Source: Rickettsiales bacterium
GTDB taxonomy: Bacteria; Pseudomonadota; Alphaproteobacteria; Rickettsiales; Midichloriaceae
Assembly (NCBI GenBank): GCA_023263785.1
Contig: JALQUO010000002.1
Span: forward strand, 124,308-188,307
Reading direction: 5' to 3'
Length of the DNA: 64,000 nucleotides
This document shows positions 1-8,953 of this stretch, in pieces. Under the pieces are notes generated by a model, which was given only the letters and a program-made list of their open reading frames with translations, was not told the DNA's origin and made no database searches. The translations under genes were made by a program, and so were the position numbers. Within the stretch, counting starts at the first letter, position 1. Every line of letters begins with the position of its first letter.

Positions 1-474
1 AAAGCTAGGACAACAGATGGAAAAATTTTTTCAGCAATAGCATTCAATGAGGTATCACTTCTGAGGGAGACATCCCAAACTGCAAAGATGTCAATTAATG
101 TCAATGGTAAAGTTAGATTGAGTGAGATGTCAGGTGATGGAATAATGGTTTCAACACCAGCAGGTAGTACTGCATACAACGCAGCTGCACATGGTCCGAT
201 AGTACCACTTAATGCAAACGTACTTTTACTTACACCAATTAATCCATTCAGACCAAGACGCTTAGGAAGTATTCTCCTACCTAGAAATAGTATCGTTTCA
301 TTAACTGTTTTAGAAGCATCAAAGAGGCCTGTTAATGCTTTTGCTGATTCATCTGAAATAAAAAATGTAGAAGTTGTTCAAGTTTATGAAAGAAGTGATA
401 TAAAGATGTCTGTACTATTTGATAAAGATTTATCCCTTGATGAACGAATTCTAAAGGAACAATTTACAACATAA
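1..474 (+). CDS. nadK: NAD kinase, C-terminal part (5' end outside window)
   Basis: ATP-dependent phosphorylation of NAD to NADP in the cytoplasm. Frame 1 is open from the first base and contains the NAD-kinase block reading NEVSLLRETSQTAK, then SGDGIMVSTPAGSTAYN, the conserved substrate-binding segment of the family. The first ATG (base 88) lies inside this conserved region, so the true start is upstream of the window and the GGDGT motif is missing only because of the cut. The stop overlaps the next ATG (TAATG), which points to translational coupling. The product call is secure from the motifs; the gene is complete only beyond the window edge. Confidence 0.93.
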   Translation, partial: KARTTDGKIFSAIAFNEVSLLRETSQTAKMSINVNGKVRLSEMSGDGIMVSTPAGSTAYNAAAHGPIVPLNANVLLLTPINPFRPRRLGSILLPRNSIVSLTVLEASKRPVNAFADSSEIKNVEVVQVYERSDIKMSVLFDKDLSLDERILKEQFTT

Positions 475-1124
475 TGACAGAAGATAAAAAAATATATTTT
501 GATCTTAATCTCCTAGAGATGGCTCTTACTAAAGTAATAGAGGTGCTTAATCTTGAATCTGAAATTTTGCGTTCAAATCTTAATGTTGATCCACAACAAC
601 TCAATATGATATGTGATCAAAAGGAAGATATAATGAACTTTATTGATTGGCATATTCCCATCATTGTTAGATATATAAAAGTTCATAAAGATGCTATGGA
701 TGATATTGATGATCTCAAGAATCTTGCTGTGAGGGCTAGTATGATGAACAAAGAACTACATGATTCATTAAAAAATAAATTGCCCTTCGATAACAAAAAT
801 GTAATTGGTAATGACAAGAGATCATCCATCACAATAATTCATACAGAAGAAGAATCAAAGGAAGTATTAGAAGTTATTTTTACAAATGATTCAGAAGATA
901 TGCCAAAAATAATCTCATCTTTACTAAAAGAAATGATGATATCTCTAGAAATAAATTTCAATAAAATCTCTGCAAGGAAGAAATTAAATGATCAGATTTT
1001 AGATGAGGTTGGAAAAAAGATTGCAGCTGATAAAAAACAGAAAGAAAGTTATAATCCAACAACTAGAAAAAAAAGTCCACATTCTAGTAACGATACTCAT
1101 TTAATACTAAATCAAGATTGTTAA
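474..1124 (+). CDS. Unknown helical protein, weakly FlgN-like N-terminus
   Basis: 216 residues, predicted soluble and largely helical, with no signal peptide or membrane segment. I do not recognise the family. Residues 10-60 follow the pattern of a FlgN-type secretion chaperone (leucine-rich helix, an E-L pair, a K before an acidic stretch), but this is weak and no flagellar gene is seen in the window. The C-terminus (about 170-216) is polar, lysine-rich and probably disordered. It overlaps the nadK stop by one base and ends 3 bases before the amidase gene, so it belongs to that operon. Coding is supported by the tight packing and clean composition; function is open. Confidence 0.75.
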   Translation: MTEDKKIYFDLNLLEMALTKVIEVLNLESEILRSNLNVDPQQLNMICDQKEDIMNFIDWHIPIIVRYIKVHKDAMDDIDDLKNLAVRASMMNKELHDSLKNKLPFDNKNVIGNDKRSSITIIHTEEESKEVLEVIFTNDSEDMPKIISSLLKEMMISLEINFNKISARKKLNDQILDEVGKKIAADKKQKESYNPTTRKKSPHSSNDTHLILNQDC

Positions 1125-1127
1125 AAA

Positions 1128-1937
1128 ATGCCAGATAAACCAAATATGGTAGTTTTCAGAGCACCAGAAAACGACAAATTTAGAAATTTCGGATACAGAA
1201 AAGAGAACACAGTTATAGATACAATTGTTATCCATTACACAGTATGTGATTTTACTAAATCATATACAATATTAACAATGCCAAGGAATGTTAGTGCACA
1301 TTATCTTATAGATCGTGATGGTGAGATCTTTAGCTTAGTTGATGAAAAACATGTGGCATGGCATGCAGGGCTTAGCAATTGGTTAGACAAAGAATCTGTA
1401 AATGAATTCTCAATAGGAATTGAACTTGTAAATAGTGGTAGCAATCAAAGAGTGGATTCTTCTGGAAAGCTCTTATGGGATGAGAAAGATATCTTTCCTG
1501 AAGTTCAAATGACATCTTTATCCCAGTTGATTGGTTATATAAAATCTGAGAATCCACAAATAGAAGATAGAAAAATCATAGGACATAGTGACATTACTGC
1601 TTGGAATGGGAGAAGAGTTGATCCAGGTATTGCTTTTGATTGGAAGGGATTAGCTAAGAACGGAGAAGGACATGGCTTATATCCTAAATGTGATACATCA
1701 GGACTATCTGGTGAAGTCTTATACAAATTCGGGGATAGTGGTGAAAAGATAACTGAATTACAGAAGAACCTCAATAGATATGGATATAAAATAAATATTG
1801 CAGGCTCGTTTGATGATGAGACGCAAAATGTTGTCAGAGCTTTCAATATGCACTTCCATACTGATACAGAAAATTACTATGAGTGTTGGGATAATATATC
1901 TGAAGCAAGGTTAAATGATTTATTAACTCAGATATAA
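1128..1937 (+). CDS. amiD: N-acetylmuramoyl-L-alanine amidase, AmiD/AmpD type, with peptidoglycan-binding domain
   Basis: Zinc amidase that cuts the bond between MurNAc and the stem peptide, acting on peptidoglycan or its turnover products. The amidase_2 domain spans about residues 25-175. The zinc ligands expected for the family are visible as His36 (VIHYT), His153 (IGHSD) and Asp165 (RRVDPG); the core VSAHYLIDRDG and the VAWHAG motif are also present. Residues 200-245 form a peptidoglycan-binding module (GDSGEKITELQKNLNRYGY). No signal peptide or lipobox is visible, so it may act in the cytoplasm on recycled muropeptides or use another export route. It is third in the nadK operon and followed by a tRNA. 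Confidence 0.9.
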   Translation: MPDKPNMVVFRAPENDKFRNFGYRKENTVIDTIVIHYTVCDFTKSYTILTMPRNVSAHYLIDRDGEIFSLVDEKHVAWHAGLSNWLDKESVNEFSIGIELVNSGSNQRVDSSGKLLWDEKDIFPEVQMTSLSQLIGYIKSENPQIEDRKIIGHSDITAWNGRRVDPGIAFDWKGLAKNGEGHGLYPKCDTSGLSGEVLYKFGDSGEKITELQKNLNRYGYKINIAGSFDDETQNVVRAFNMHFHTDTENYYECWDNISEARLNDLLTQI

Positions 1938-1990
1938 GCATCTAGCTCTGTACAAGCAATATATGTTATGATATATTCAGTTTCAAATGT

Positions 1991-2065
1991 GCCGAATTAG
2001 CTCAGTGGCAGAGCAACCGCCTTGTAAGCGGTAGGTCATCTGTTCAAATCAGATATTCGGCACCA
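1991..2065 (+). tRNA. tRNA-Thr (anticodon TGT), CCA encoded
   Basis: Full cloverleaf: acceptor GCCGAAT/ATTCGGC, D-arm TAGCTCAGTGGCAGAGCA, anticodon stem ACCGC/GCGGT with loop CTTGTAA (anticodon TGT), T-stem ATCTG/CAGAT with loop TTCAAAT, discriminator A, and encoded CCA. The D-arm and acceptor match bacterial tRNA-Thr(UGU). It ends one base before the rnpA stop codon on the other strand. Confidence 0.97.
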
Positions 2066-2066
2066 C

Positions 2067-2435
2067 TCAGGCCATATATCTCACTCTCTCAGATACTTCT
2101 TTTATAACTTGAGAATTCAATGATTTCTTCCATTTTTTCATCCATGTTAGGACTTCTTCATAAGTTGCATCAGGAGTTGAGTTTCTTGCTATAAAAACAA
2201 CTGAAACACCTGATGGCTCAATTGCAGAAAACGCAGCCCTTATGAGTCTTTTTGCTCTATTTCTGTTGACTGCAGATCCTACTTTTCTACTTGCAATTAT
2301 ACCTAGTTTTGCTGAATTATCTTTTTCTTTTAATGAAAAGACTATGAAGATTGGTGTAATAAATTTTACACCACCTGTTGTGACTTTTTTGAATTCAGAT
2401 GAGCATTTAATGCTGTCCCACGACAGTTTCCTCAT
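2067..2435 (-). CDS. rnpA: Ribonuclease P protein component
   Basis: Basic protein cofactor of RNase P, which matures tRNA 5' ends together with the RNA subunit. The family signature NRNRAKRLIRAA is at about residues 67-78, preceded by LGIIASRKVGSAV. I place the start at the ATG reading MRKLSWDS (122 residues, normal for the family). The longer open frame upstream runs through rpmH and would be a shadow. It starts 4 bases after the rpmH stop, the usual rpmH-rnpA arrangement. The partner genes yidD and yidC do not follow; instead tRNA-Thr lies tail-to-tail. Confidence 0.92.
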   Translation of the reverse strand: MRKLSWDSIKCSSEFKKVTTGGVKFITPIFIVFSLKEKDNSAKLGIIASRKVGSAVNRNRAKRLIRAAFSAIEPSGVSVVFIARNSTPDATYEEVLTWMKKWKKSLNSQVIKEVSERVRYMA

Positions 2436-2439
2436 CTTT

Positions 2440-2580
2440 TTATGCTGACAGGACTTTTCTTCCTTTAGCTCTTCTGTTGTTAATGACTCTTCTGCCACCA
2501 ACTGTTGACATTCTTGATCTGAAACCATGACGGCGTTTTCTAACCAACTTACTTGGTTGATATGTTCTTTTTGTAGACAT
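2440..2580 (-). CDS. rpmH: 50S ribosomal protein L34
   Basis: 46 residues beginning [20 protein letters not shown], a textbook L34, ending with the basic GRKVLSA tail. The open frame extends upstream of this ATG, but the extra residues have no family counterpart, so the ATG at 2580 is the start. It sits between tRNA-Glu and rnpA and is probably transcribed from the promoter at 2756-2783. Confidence 0.96.
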   Translation of the reverse strand: MSTKRTYQPSKLVRKRRHGFRSRMSTVGGRRVINNRRAKGRKVLSA

Positions 2581-2669
2581 ATTATGTTTTTCTCTTAATA
2601 ATTTTCGAACAACTATACCATAGCATTTACAATATTCAATGTTGTTAATGATGGCAGATGATTGAGTCG

Positions 2670-2744
2670 TGGCGACCCCTACGGGATTCGAACCCGTGTT
2701 ACCACCGTGAAAGGGTGGTGTCCTAACCACTAGACGAAGGGGTC
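2670..2744 (-). tRNA. tRNA-Glu (anticodon TTC), CCA encoded
   Basis: Reverse strand cloverleaf: acceptor GACCCCT/AGGGGTC, D-arm TCTAGTGGTTAGGA, anticodon stem CCACC/GGTGG with loop CTTTCAC (anticodon TTC), T-arm ACGGGTTCGAATCCCGT, discriminator G, encoded CCA. It matches bacterial tRNA-Glu(UUC). It lies upstream of rpmH on the same strand. Confidence 0.97.
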
Positions 2745-2755
2745 ATCAGAAAGAA

Positions 2756-2783
2756 ATTATAACAGATTTTTTTTCCATTGCAA
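2756..2783 (-). promoter_or_regulatory. Sigma-70 type promoter of the tRNA-Glu-rpmH-rnpA unit
   Basis: On the minus strand TTGCAA (2783-2778), a 16-base spacer and a perfect TATAAT (2761-2756) end 11 bases before the mature tRNA-Glu. Position, spacing and a consensus -10 make this the best promoter I see in the window. It is inferred from sequence only. Confidence 0.65.
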
Positions 2784-2875
2784 CTTTGGTCAGAGTGAAA
2801 TAAGGTTTTAATAAGATCTTAATAATTTGAGTGTATAAAATTCAATAATAAAGTCTAAAAAGTGAGAAATAAAAA

Positions 2876-3659
2876 ATGGAAAGAAAGATTCTGATTTCAA
2901 ATGAGCAAAGGTATTATCCTTCTCAATTTCTTTTGTTTATCAGTAGAATTGCAAGTTATAAATGGTTTACGAATCTTTACATTCGTTTTATACCCCCCCT
3001 CATCTGATCAAGAAAAAATTTTAAGCCCGATTTCAAAATTTCTATTTCCAGTTGTCAATTTATTTAATCTTTCGATGATAATTGCTGATAGAAATAATTT
3101 TTATGAAAGAGCAGAAAATATATCAGAGTTCATACAGCCTATACTGAAAAATGGAGATGAGTTTTCAAAGATAGAAGCAAGCTACGGCTTTACTACGTTA
3201 GGACTTCAAAGTGTTTTAGGTCTAACTGTCAGTGTGATTGAATTATGTGGGAAAAAGCAAATAGCAACTTTTATAAATTCTGAATTCAGAGGAGTAATTA
3301 ATAACATTCTTAAGCATTTTGAATATAATCAGATAGATGAATTCTCCAATATCAAAAGTAAAATTGAGAAATTTGAAAGCTATGCCAATTATGCGATATG
3401 GGGAATTGGTGCTCTAAGTGTGCTTTTCGGACAAGATTCTGCAAGAGTTTATGCTGTTTATAAAACACCTATATCACATCCAGAGCTCGAATTGCCTGTA
3501 TTAGAACCAGCAGTTACCAAACCAATCACAAATGATTCTGTAATCGTAGACAATGAAGAGGATAATAATGATGATGCAAAGATCGCAGAGGATATATGTC
3601 AAGATTTTCAGAATGTAATTGAGGATAATAATTTAGGATTGGTACTGTCATTGGAATAA
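2876..3659 (+). CDS. Unknown membrane protein with acidic tail; N-terminus split by a C7 tract
   Basis: No family recognised. Two readings exist. From the ATG at 2901 the frame is open to 3659 (252 residues, a hydrophobic N-terminus beginning MSKGIILLNFF). From the ATG at 2876 another frame reads MERKILISNEQRYYPSQF and ends at 3007 after 43 codons. The frames would join into a 260-residue protein if the C7 at 2993-2999 were C6. The downstream part has hydrophobic stretches near residues 40-60, 95-115 and 160-175 of the longer reading, and an acidic C-terminus rich in D, E and N. I favour the 2876 start as the ancestral one because its composition looks more coding-like, but this is uncertain. 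It stands alone upstream of recA. Confidence 0.55.
2993..2999 (+). repeat. C7 homopolymer inside the unknown gene
   Basis: Seven consecutive C in an AT-rich sequence. Changing its length by one switches between a 43-codon product and a long product read from the ATG at 2876. This is the layout of a contingency (phase-variable) tract; whether its length varies is unknown. Confidence 0.6.
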
Positions 3660-3745
3660 AGATTGTGATAGGATTAATTTAGATGATTAGATTCTCTTAT
3701 CTGCATACAGATCATCAGAATCTCGATAACTAAAAAACTTATTTA

Positions 3746-4759
3746 ATGACAGATAGAGCAGATGCTTTACAAGCCGCCTGCAGCCAAATTGAGAAATCAT
3801 ATGGTAAGGGCTCAATAATGAAATTAGGCAGCAAACCAGCTGTTGATATACAAGCTATTCCTACTGGCTCAATTGCACTTGATATAGCATTAGGTGTTGG
3901 TGGATTTCCTCGCGGGAGGGTAATAGAAATATATGGACCAGAGAGCTCAGGAAAAACAACAATTGCACTTCATGCAATAGCTGAAGCACAGAAGCAAGGT
4001 GGTAATGCTGCCTTCATAGATGCTGAACACGCATTAGATCCAAGCTATGCAAAAAAATTAGGAGTAAACATAGATAATCTTTTGATTTCACAGCCAGATA
4101 ATGGAGAGCAGGCACTGGAAATAACAGATAGCCTTGTTAGATCTGGAGCTATAGACATAATCATTGTTGATAGTGTTGCTGCCCTCGTTCCAAAGGCTGA
4201 GATAGAAGGAGATATGGGTGATAGTCACGTTGGTCTACAAGCAAGACTTATGAGTCAGGCTCTCAGGAAGTTAACAGCGAACGTTGCAAAATACAATTGC
4301 GTTCTGATCTTTATTAACCAAATCAGAATGAAGATTGGTGTGATGTTTGGAAGTCCTGAAACAACAACAGGTGGTAATGCCTTGAAATTCTATGCTTCAA
4401 TCAGACTTGACATAAGAAGAACTGGAGCAATAAAAAACAAGGAGGAGACGGTTGGTAATGAAACCCGTGTTAAGGTTATAAAAAATAAAGTAGCACCTCC
4501 GTTCAGAACAGCAGACTTTGAAATTATGTATGGAGAAGGAGTCTCAAGAGTTGGTGAGATAGTTGATATAGGTGTTACACATAACATTATAGACAAGTCA
4601 GGTGCATGGTTCTCATACAATGATCAGAAGATTGGTCAAGGTAAAGAGAATGTCAAAAAATATCTCAAAGAAAATCCAGCTGTTGCAGATGAGATAATAG
4701 CAAAAATAAAAAATATAACTAATTTGACGTCTCAAAATCCAGCTGAGAGCGAGCAGTGA
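3746..4759 (+). CDS. recA: Recombinase RecA
   Basis: ATP-dependent strand exchange and SOS co-protease. 337 residues. Walker [10 protein letters not shown] is at 64-72, the catalytic glutamate block IDAEHALDP at 91-99, Walker [13 protein letters not shown] at 136-147, and loop L2 (NQIRMKIG to TTTGGNAL) at about 191-214. All match canonical RecA. The upstream 86 bases show neither a GAAC-N7-GAAC alphaproteobacterial SOS box nor a strong Shine-Dalgarno sequence, so SOS control is not evident. It is the first of three well-conserved genes (recA, ppdK, ftsZ) on this strand. Confidence 0.98.
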   Translation: MTDRADALQAACSQIEKSYGKGSIMKLGSKPAVDIQAIPTGSIALDIALGVGGFPRGRVIEIYGPESSGKTTIALHAIAEAQKQGGNAAFIDAEHALDPSYAKKLGVNIDNLLISQPDNGEQALEITDSLVRSGAIDIIIVDSVAALVPKAEIEGDMGDSHVGLQARLMSQALRKLTANVAKYNCVLIFINQIRMKIGVMFGSPETTTGGNALKFYASIRLDIRRTGAIKNKEETVGNETRVKVIKNKVAPPFRTADFEIMYGEGVSRVGEIVDIGVTHNIIDKSGAWFSYNDQKIGQGKENVKKYLKENPAVADEIIAKIKNITNLTSQNPAESEQ

Positions 4760-4826
4760 TGTTGAGAATAAATTAGTTATATGATATCAGTTGTGTATTC
4801 GTTCAAAGAATTCATAACTGTTGTTC

Positions 4827-7439
4827 GTGCCAAAGCAAATATTTTTTTTCTCTGTAGAAAACACCGAAGATTTTGATGGTCTTAGTATAGAAAAAAGGAA
4901 AACTCTACTTGGAAATAAAGGTGCTAATCTTGCTGAAATGTGTTCTTTTGGAATACCTGTACCACCTGGCTTCATACTTAGTACCGACCTCTGTGAGACT
5001 CATAATCAATCAAAGATTCAGATGAATGAATACATTGAAAGATTAGAAAAAACTACAGGTAAAACCTTCGGATCAGCAACAAACCCTCTTTTACTATCAG
5101 TTAGATCTGGGGCAATTGTCTCAATGCCTGGTATGATGGACACAGTTCTAAACATAGGATTGAATGATGAGACAGTTGAGGGATTAGCTAAAAATACAAA
5201 TAATCCTGTCTTTGCATACGATAGCTACAGAAGGCTTATCCAAATGTATAGCAGTGTTGTTTTAGGTGTTAGTGATGAAAAGTTTGATCAGATTCTTTCA
5301 AGGAATGGTGCAGAAGCAAATTCTTCGATTGATATAATACAAAATATAATAAAAGAATTTAAGGAAATAGTTCTTGATGTAACGGGACATGAATTTCCGC
5401 GAGATGTTCACGAGCAGCTTAATTCAAGTGTTGAAGCTGTATTTCATTCATGGAACTCTGAAAGAGCAAAAGTCTATCGAGAAAAAAACTCTATTGATCA
5501 CAACCTATCGACTGCTGCAACAGTTCAGACAATGGTATTTGGAAATATGGATGATAATAGTTGTACAGGTGTTCTCTTTACAAGAAATCCTATGTCCGGT
5601 GAAAGAACTTTATTTGGTGAATTTCTACCAAGAGCACAGGGTGAAGATGTTGTATCTGGGTTTGTAAATACATACCCAATGACAAGACTTGATGCTGAGA
5701 GAATTGGTGTAGATCCTGAGATATCCATGGAATCCTCGAGACAATCTGTGTTTAAAGAACTGAATAATACAGCTAAAAAACTTGAAGAACATTACCGTGA
5801 AATGCAAGACATAGAGTTTACAGTACAAGAAGGAAAGCTGTGGATTTTACAAACTAGAAATGGAAAGAGAAGTGCAACTGCTGCTGCAAAGATAGCAGTT
5901 GATATGGTAAATGAAGGACTGAAGTCTGAAGAGGATGCACTGAAATCAATAGATATAAATATTATAGAACAAAGTATCCATAAGCAGCTTATTGTTACTG
6001 ACAGCGACAAAGTTATTTCTAAGGGATTAGCAGCATCACCGGGTGCAGCAGCAGGAATAGTTGCTTTAACACCTCAGAGAGCTGAAGCGCTTGCAAAAAG
6101 CTCTCCAGTGATTTTAATCAGGAATGAGACAAATCCTGAGGACATAGCTGGTATGTATGCTGCAGAAGGTATCTTGACTGGCAGAGGAGGTGTTACGTCG
6201 CATGCTGCTGTTGTTGCGCGTGGCATAGGAAAGCCTTGCATTTGTAGTGTTGAAAGCTTTGTAATGTCTGATGACAGCTGCGTTGTAATAAACGGTACAA
6301 TATTCAATGAAGGTGATTCAATAACAATCAATGGGTCAACTGGCGAAGTCTTTGCTGGACAGCTGCCCATGTCTGCATCAAAGATTTCAGATGATCTCTT
6401 AAAAATCATTTCATGGGCAAAGAAACACAAGAAGATCTCAGTTCTAGCAAATGCAGAGACCGCAGAAGATGTAAGAAATGCGATTCTATTTGGTGCGGAA
6501 GGAGTTGGTTTATGTAGAACAGAGCATATGTTTTTTTCAAATGACAGGATTAATGATGTCAGAAGTATGATTCTAGCGAGTGACATACAACAGAGAAAAC
6601 ATTTCCTCGAGAGGATCACAAAGTATCAAAAAGATGATTTCAAGCAATTATTTGAAATCCTTGATGGGAAACCTATATGCATAAGATTACTAGATCCTCC
6701 TCTGCATGAGTTCTTGCCTCAAACAGATAATGATGTAAAGAACTTCTGTGATGCTACACAAAATGATTTTGAATATGTAAAAAATGTTGTAAAGTCATTA
6801 CATGAATACAATCCTATGCTTGGACATAGAGGCAGTAGATTAGCGGTGACATTCCCAGAGATATATGAGTCACAAGCAACTGCAATCTTTGAGGCAATGA
6901 TTGAGTATAGAGTAGAAAAAAATAAGGAAGCAAACGTTGAAATAATGATTCCATTAATATTTTGCGAAAATGAATTGATATTTATAAAAAATATAATAGA
7001 AAATGTTAGAAGAGAGTTTGCTGCTAAGAATTGTATAGAGTACAAGTTTGGTGCTATGATTGAGTTACCAAGGATGGCTCTGAATGCTGATAAAATCTGT
7101 GATCATGTAGATTTCATAAGCTTTGGAACAAATGATTTAACTCAAACAACATTTGGTATATCTCGTGATGATAGCAGTAAGTTCCTGAATGAATATAGTA
7201 AATCTGGAATTATTGATAAGGATCCATTTATTTCAATTGATAAAGATGGTGTTGGCGAATTGATAAAAATAGCGATTACAAAAATAAGAGCCAAAACATC
7301 AAATATCAAACTAGGGGTTTGTGGTGAGCATGGTGGTGATGAGGAATCAATAGAATTCTTTTACGATATGGGTTTTGATTATGTATCTTGTTCTCCTTAT
7401 AGAGTGCCAGTAGCAAGATTAAAAGCAAGTAAAATATAA
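4827..7439 (+). CDS. ppdK: Pyruvate, phosphate dikinase
   Basis: Interconverts pyruvate + ATP + Pi and PEP + AMP + PPi, a usual route to PEP in bacteria lacking normal glycolysis. The N-terminal ATP-grasp domain shows GNKGANLAEM and LLSVRSGAIVSMPGMMDT; the phosphohistidine domain has GGVTSHAAVVARG (His near residue 459); the C-terminal PEP domain ends with GVCGEHGGD (catalytic Cys near 832). Length is about 870, normal for the family. The start is GTG at 4827 (MPKQIFFF) or TTG at 4821; the GTG gives the usual short N-terminus. A T8 run near the start stays in frame. Confidence 0.97.
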   Translation: MPKQIFFFSVENTEDFDGLSIEKRKTLLGNKGANLAEMCSFGIPVPPGFILSTDLCETHNQSKIQMNEYIERLEKTTGKTFGSATNPLLLSVRSGAIVSMPGMMDTVLNIGLNDETVEGLAKNTNNPVFAYDSYRRLIQMYSSVVLGVSDEKFDQILSRNGAEANSSIDIIQNIIKEFKEIVLDVTGHEFPRDVHEQLNSSVEAVFHSWNSERAKVYREKNSIDHNLSTAATVQTMVFGNMDDNSCTGVLFTRNPMSGERTLFGEFLPRAQGEDVVSGFVNTYPMTRLDAERIGVDPEISMESSRQSVFKELNNTAKKLEEHYREMQDIEFTVQEGKLWILQTRNGKRSATAAAKIAVDMVNEGLKSEEDALKSIDINIIEQSIHKQLIVTDSDKVISKGLAASPGAAAGIVALTPQRAEALAKSSPVILIRNETNPEDIAGMYAAEGILTGRGGVTSHAAVVARGIGKPCICSVESFVMSDDSCVVINGTIFNEGDSITINGSTGEVFAGQLPMSASKISDDLLKIISWAKKHKKISVLANAETAEDVRNAILFGAEGVGLCRTEHMFFSNDRINDVRSMILASDIQQRKHFLERITKYQKDDFKQLFEILDGKPICIRLLDPPLHEFLPQTDNDVKNFCDATQNDFEYVKNVVKSLHEYNPMLGHRGSRLAVTFPEIYESQATAIFEAMIEYRVEKNKEANVEIMIPLIFCENELIFIKNIIENVRREFAAKNCIEYKFGAMIELPRMALNADKICDHVDFISFGTNDLTQTTFGISRDDSSKFLNEYSKSGIIDKDPFISIDKDGVGELIKIAITKIRAKTSNIKLGVCGEHGGDEESIEFFYDMGFDYVSCSPYRVPVARLKASKI

Positions 7440-7464
7440 ACAAAATTAACTTTAAAAATAAAAA

Positions 7465-8790
7465 ATGTCTTTTTCTTTTGATTTTAACAATGAATTGCAG
7501 CCAAAAATAGTAGTGTTTGGAGTGGGAGGCGCTGGTGGTAATGCAGTCAACAACATGATTGGAGCTGGCTTAGATGGAGTTGAATTCTGGGTTGCTAACA
7601 CTGATGCACAAGCACTTAACAAATCTCTAGCACCTAATAAAATACAACTTGGTGTTGGATCAACAATGGGGCTTGGAGCTGGATCTAACCCTGAAGTTGG
7701 TTCTAGAGCTGCAAAGGAATCCATGGAGCAGATTGAAGCAGCACTCGATGGATGTCACATGGTTTTTATAACAGCTGGAATGGGTGGTGGTACTGGTACT
7801 GGTGCTGCTCCTGTGATAGCTGGACTTGCAAAGGAAAAAGGTATACTAACCGTTGGTGTTGTAACAAAGCCATTCCACTTCGAAGGCGCTAGAAGGATGA
7901 AGATTAGCGAGATGGGTCTTGAAGCAATGTCACAAAACATCGATACTCTGATAGTTATCCCAAATCAGAATCTATTCCATCTTGCAACTGAGAAGACTAC
8001 ATTCGCTGATGCCTTTATGATGGCAGACAAAATCCTAGATTCTGGGGTCCGTGGCATAAGTGAGTTAATAACAACACCTGGTGCAATCAACCTTGACTTT
8101 GCAGACATCAGAACTGTAATGAGTGAGATGGGTAAAGCTATGATGTGTACCGGTGAGGCAGAAGGTGAAAACAGAGCTATCAAAGCTGCTGAAGCTGCAA
8201 TATCCAACCCTCTTCTTGATAGCGCTTCAATGAAAGGTGCAAAGGGTGTTTTGATTAATATTACTGGATCTGCAAACATGACTCTATATGAAGTTGATGA
8301 AGCTGCAAACAGAATAAGAGAAGAGGCTGATCCTAATGCGAATATAATCTTTGGCTCTGCATTCAATCAAGACCTTGGAGATAAAATCAGAGTATCAGTC
8401 GTGGCAACTGGTTTGGATAATCACTATAATAACGCTAAGACAAATCCACAAGCTATTGATAGTTCAAAACTACCACAATACAGTATACCTATAACAATAG
8501 ATCAAAAGAGTGGATTTGAAGTTAAAAAACAAGATACGTCTTTTTTGAATAAAGATAACTTAAAAGACAACCCTGAGAAACCACCATTTATACCAGCGCA
8601 GCCTCAGAAAGTTGAGATGTACAAAGAGAATTTCTCACAAACACAAAGTGAAGTTCAAACTCCACAAGAAAACAAGAACCTTTTTAGTAGAATGACTGCA
8701 AACTTCTCAAGAATGACTACCTCAGATAACACGATCGACATACCTGCAATTCTCCGTAAATCTGAAAACAAAGATGAGGAAAAGAATTAA
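7465..8790 (+). CDS. ftsZ: Cell division GTPase FtsZ
   Basis: Tubulin-like GTPase that forms the division ring. 441 residues. [11 protein letters not shown] is at 21-31 and the tubulin signature [10 protein letters not shown] at 107-116; the T7 loop NLDFADI is near 210. After about residue 320 comes a variable polar linker rich in Q, N and K, and the C-terminal peptide DIPAILRK (about 423-430) matches the conserved FtsA/ZipA-binding tail. ftsQ and ftsA are not upstream; the gene follows ppdK by 25 bases, so it has left the dcw cluster. Confidence 0.98.
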   Translation: MSFSFDFNNELQPKIVVFGVGGAGGNAVNNMIGAGLDGVEFWVANTDAQALNKSLAPNKIQLGVGSTMGLGAGSNPEVGSRAAKESMEQIEAALDGCHMVFITAGMGGGTGTGAAPVIAGLAKEKGILTVGVVTKPFHFEGARRMKISEMGLEAMSQNIDTLIVIPNQNLFHLATEKTTFADAFMMADKILDSGVRGISELITTPGAINLDFADIRTVMSEMGKAMMCTGEAEGENRAIKAAEAAISNPLLDSASMKGAKGVLINITGSANMTLYEVDEAANRIREEADPNANIIFGSAFNQDLGDKIRVSVVATGLDNHYNNAKTNPQAIDSSKLPQYSIPITIDQKSGFEVKKQDTSFLNKDNLKDNPEKPPFIPAQPQKVEMYKENFSQTQSEVQTPQENKNLFSRMTANFSRMTTSDNTIDIPAILRKSENKDEEKN

Positions 8791-8799
8791 AACTTAATG

Positions 8800-8830
8800 A
8801 AGGAAAGAATCTCAAGAAGAATTTTTCCTT
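8800..8830 (+). terminator. Probable intrinsic terminator after ftsZ
   Basis: A 13-base stem with one G-T pair and one mismatch (arms 8800-8812 and 8818-8830) closes a 5-base loop, followed by TACTTTTATTAT. It starts 10 bases after the ftsZ stop. The U-tract is imperfect, so strength is uncertain. Confidence 0.55.
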
Positions 8831-8953
8831 TACTTTTATTATACATAAAATGAATGAGTTAGTAGCTAATTAAAGTTGGCCAGAAATAATCTGGAAGACT
8901 AGTACTACTCATCACATTTTGTTCTAAATGGGTACAGGTTTTTCCTCCCTCCT

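Noticed and set aside
2440-2730. 96-codon reading of rpmH
   Set aside because: The N-terminal 50 codons translate tRNA-Glu and spacer; L34 starts at MSTKRTYQP.
3660-3745. SOS operator before recA
   Set aside because: No GAAC-N7-GAAC or LexA-type palindrome could be found.
6074-6619. Long antisense open frame (181 codons) inside ppdK
   Set aside because: It mirrors a conserved ppdK region, has no ribosome site or recognisable motif, and is explained by codon bias of the sense gene.
7965-8366. Antisense open frame (133 codons) inside ftsZ
   Set aside because: Shadow of the conserved FtsZ GTPase domain; no independent support.
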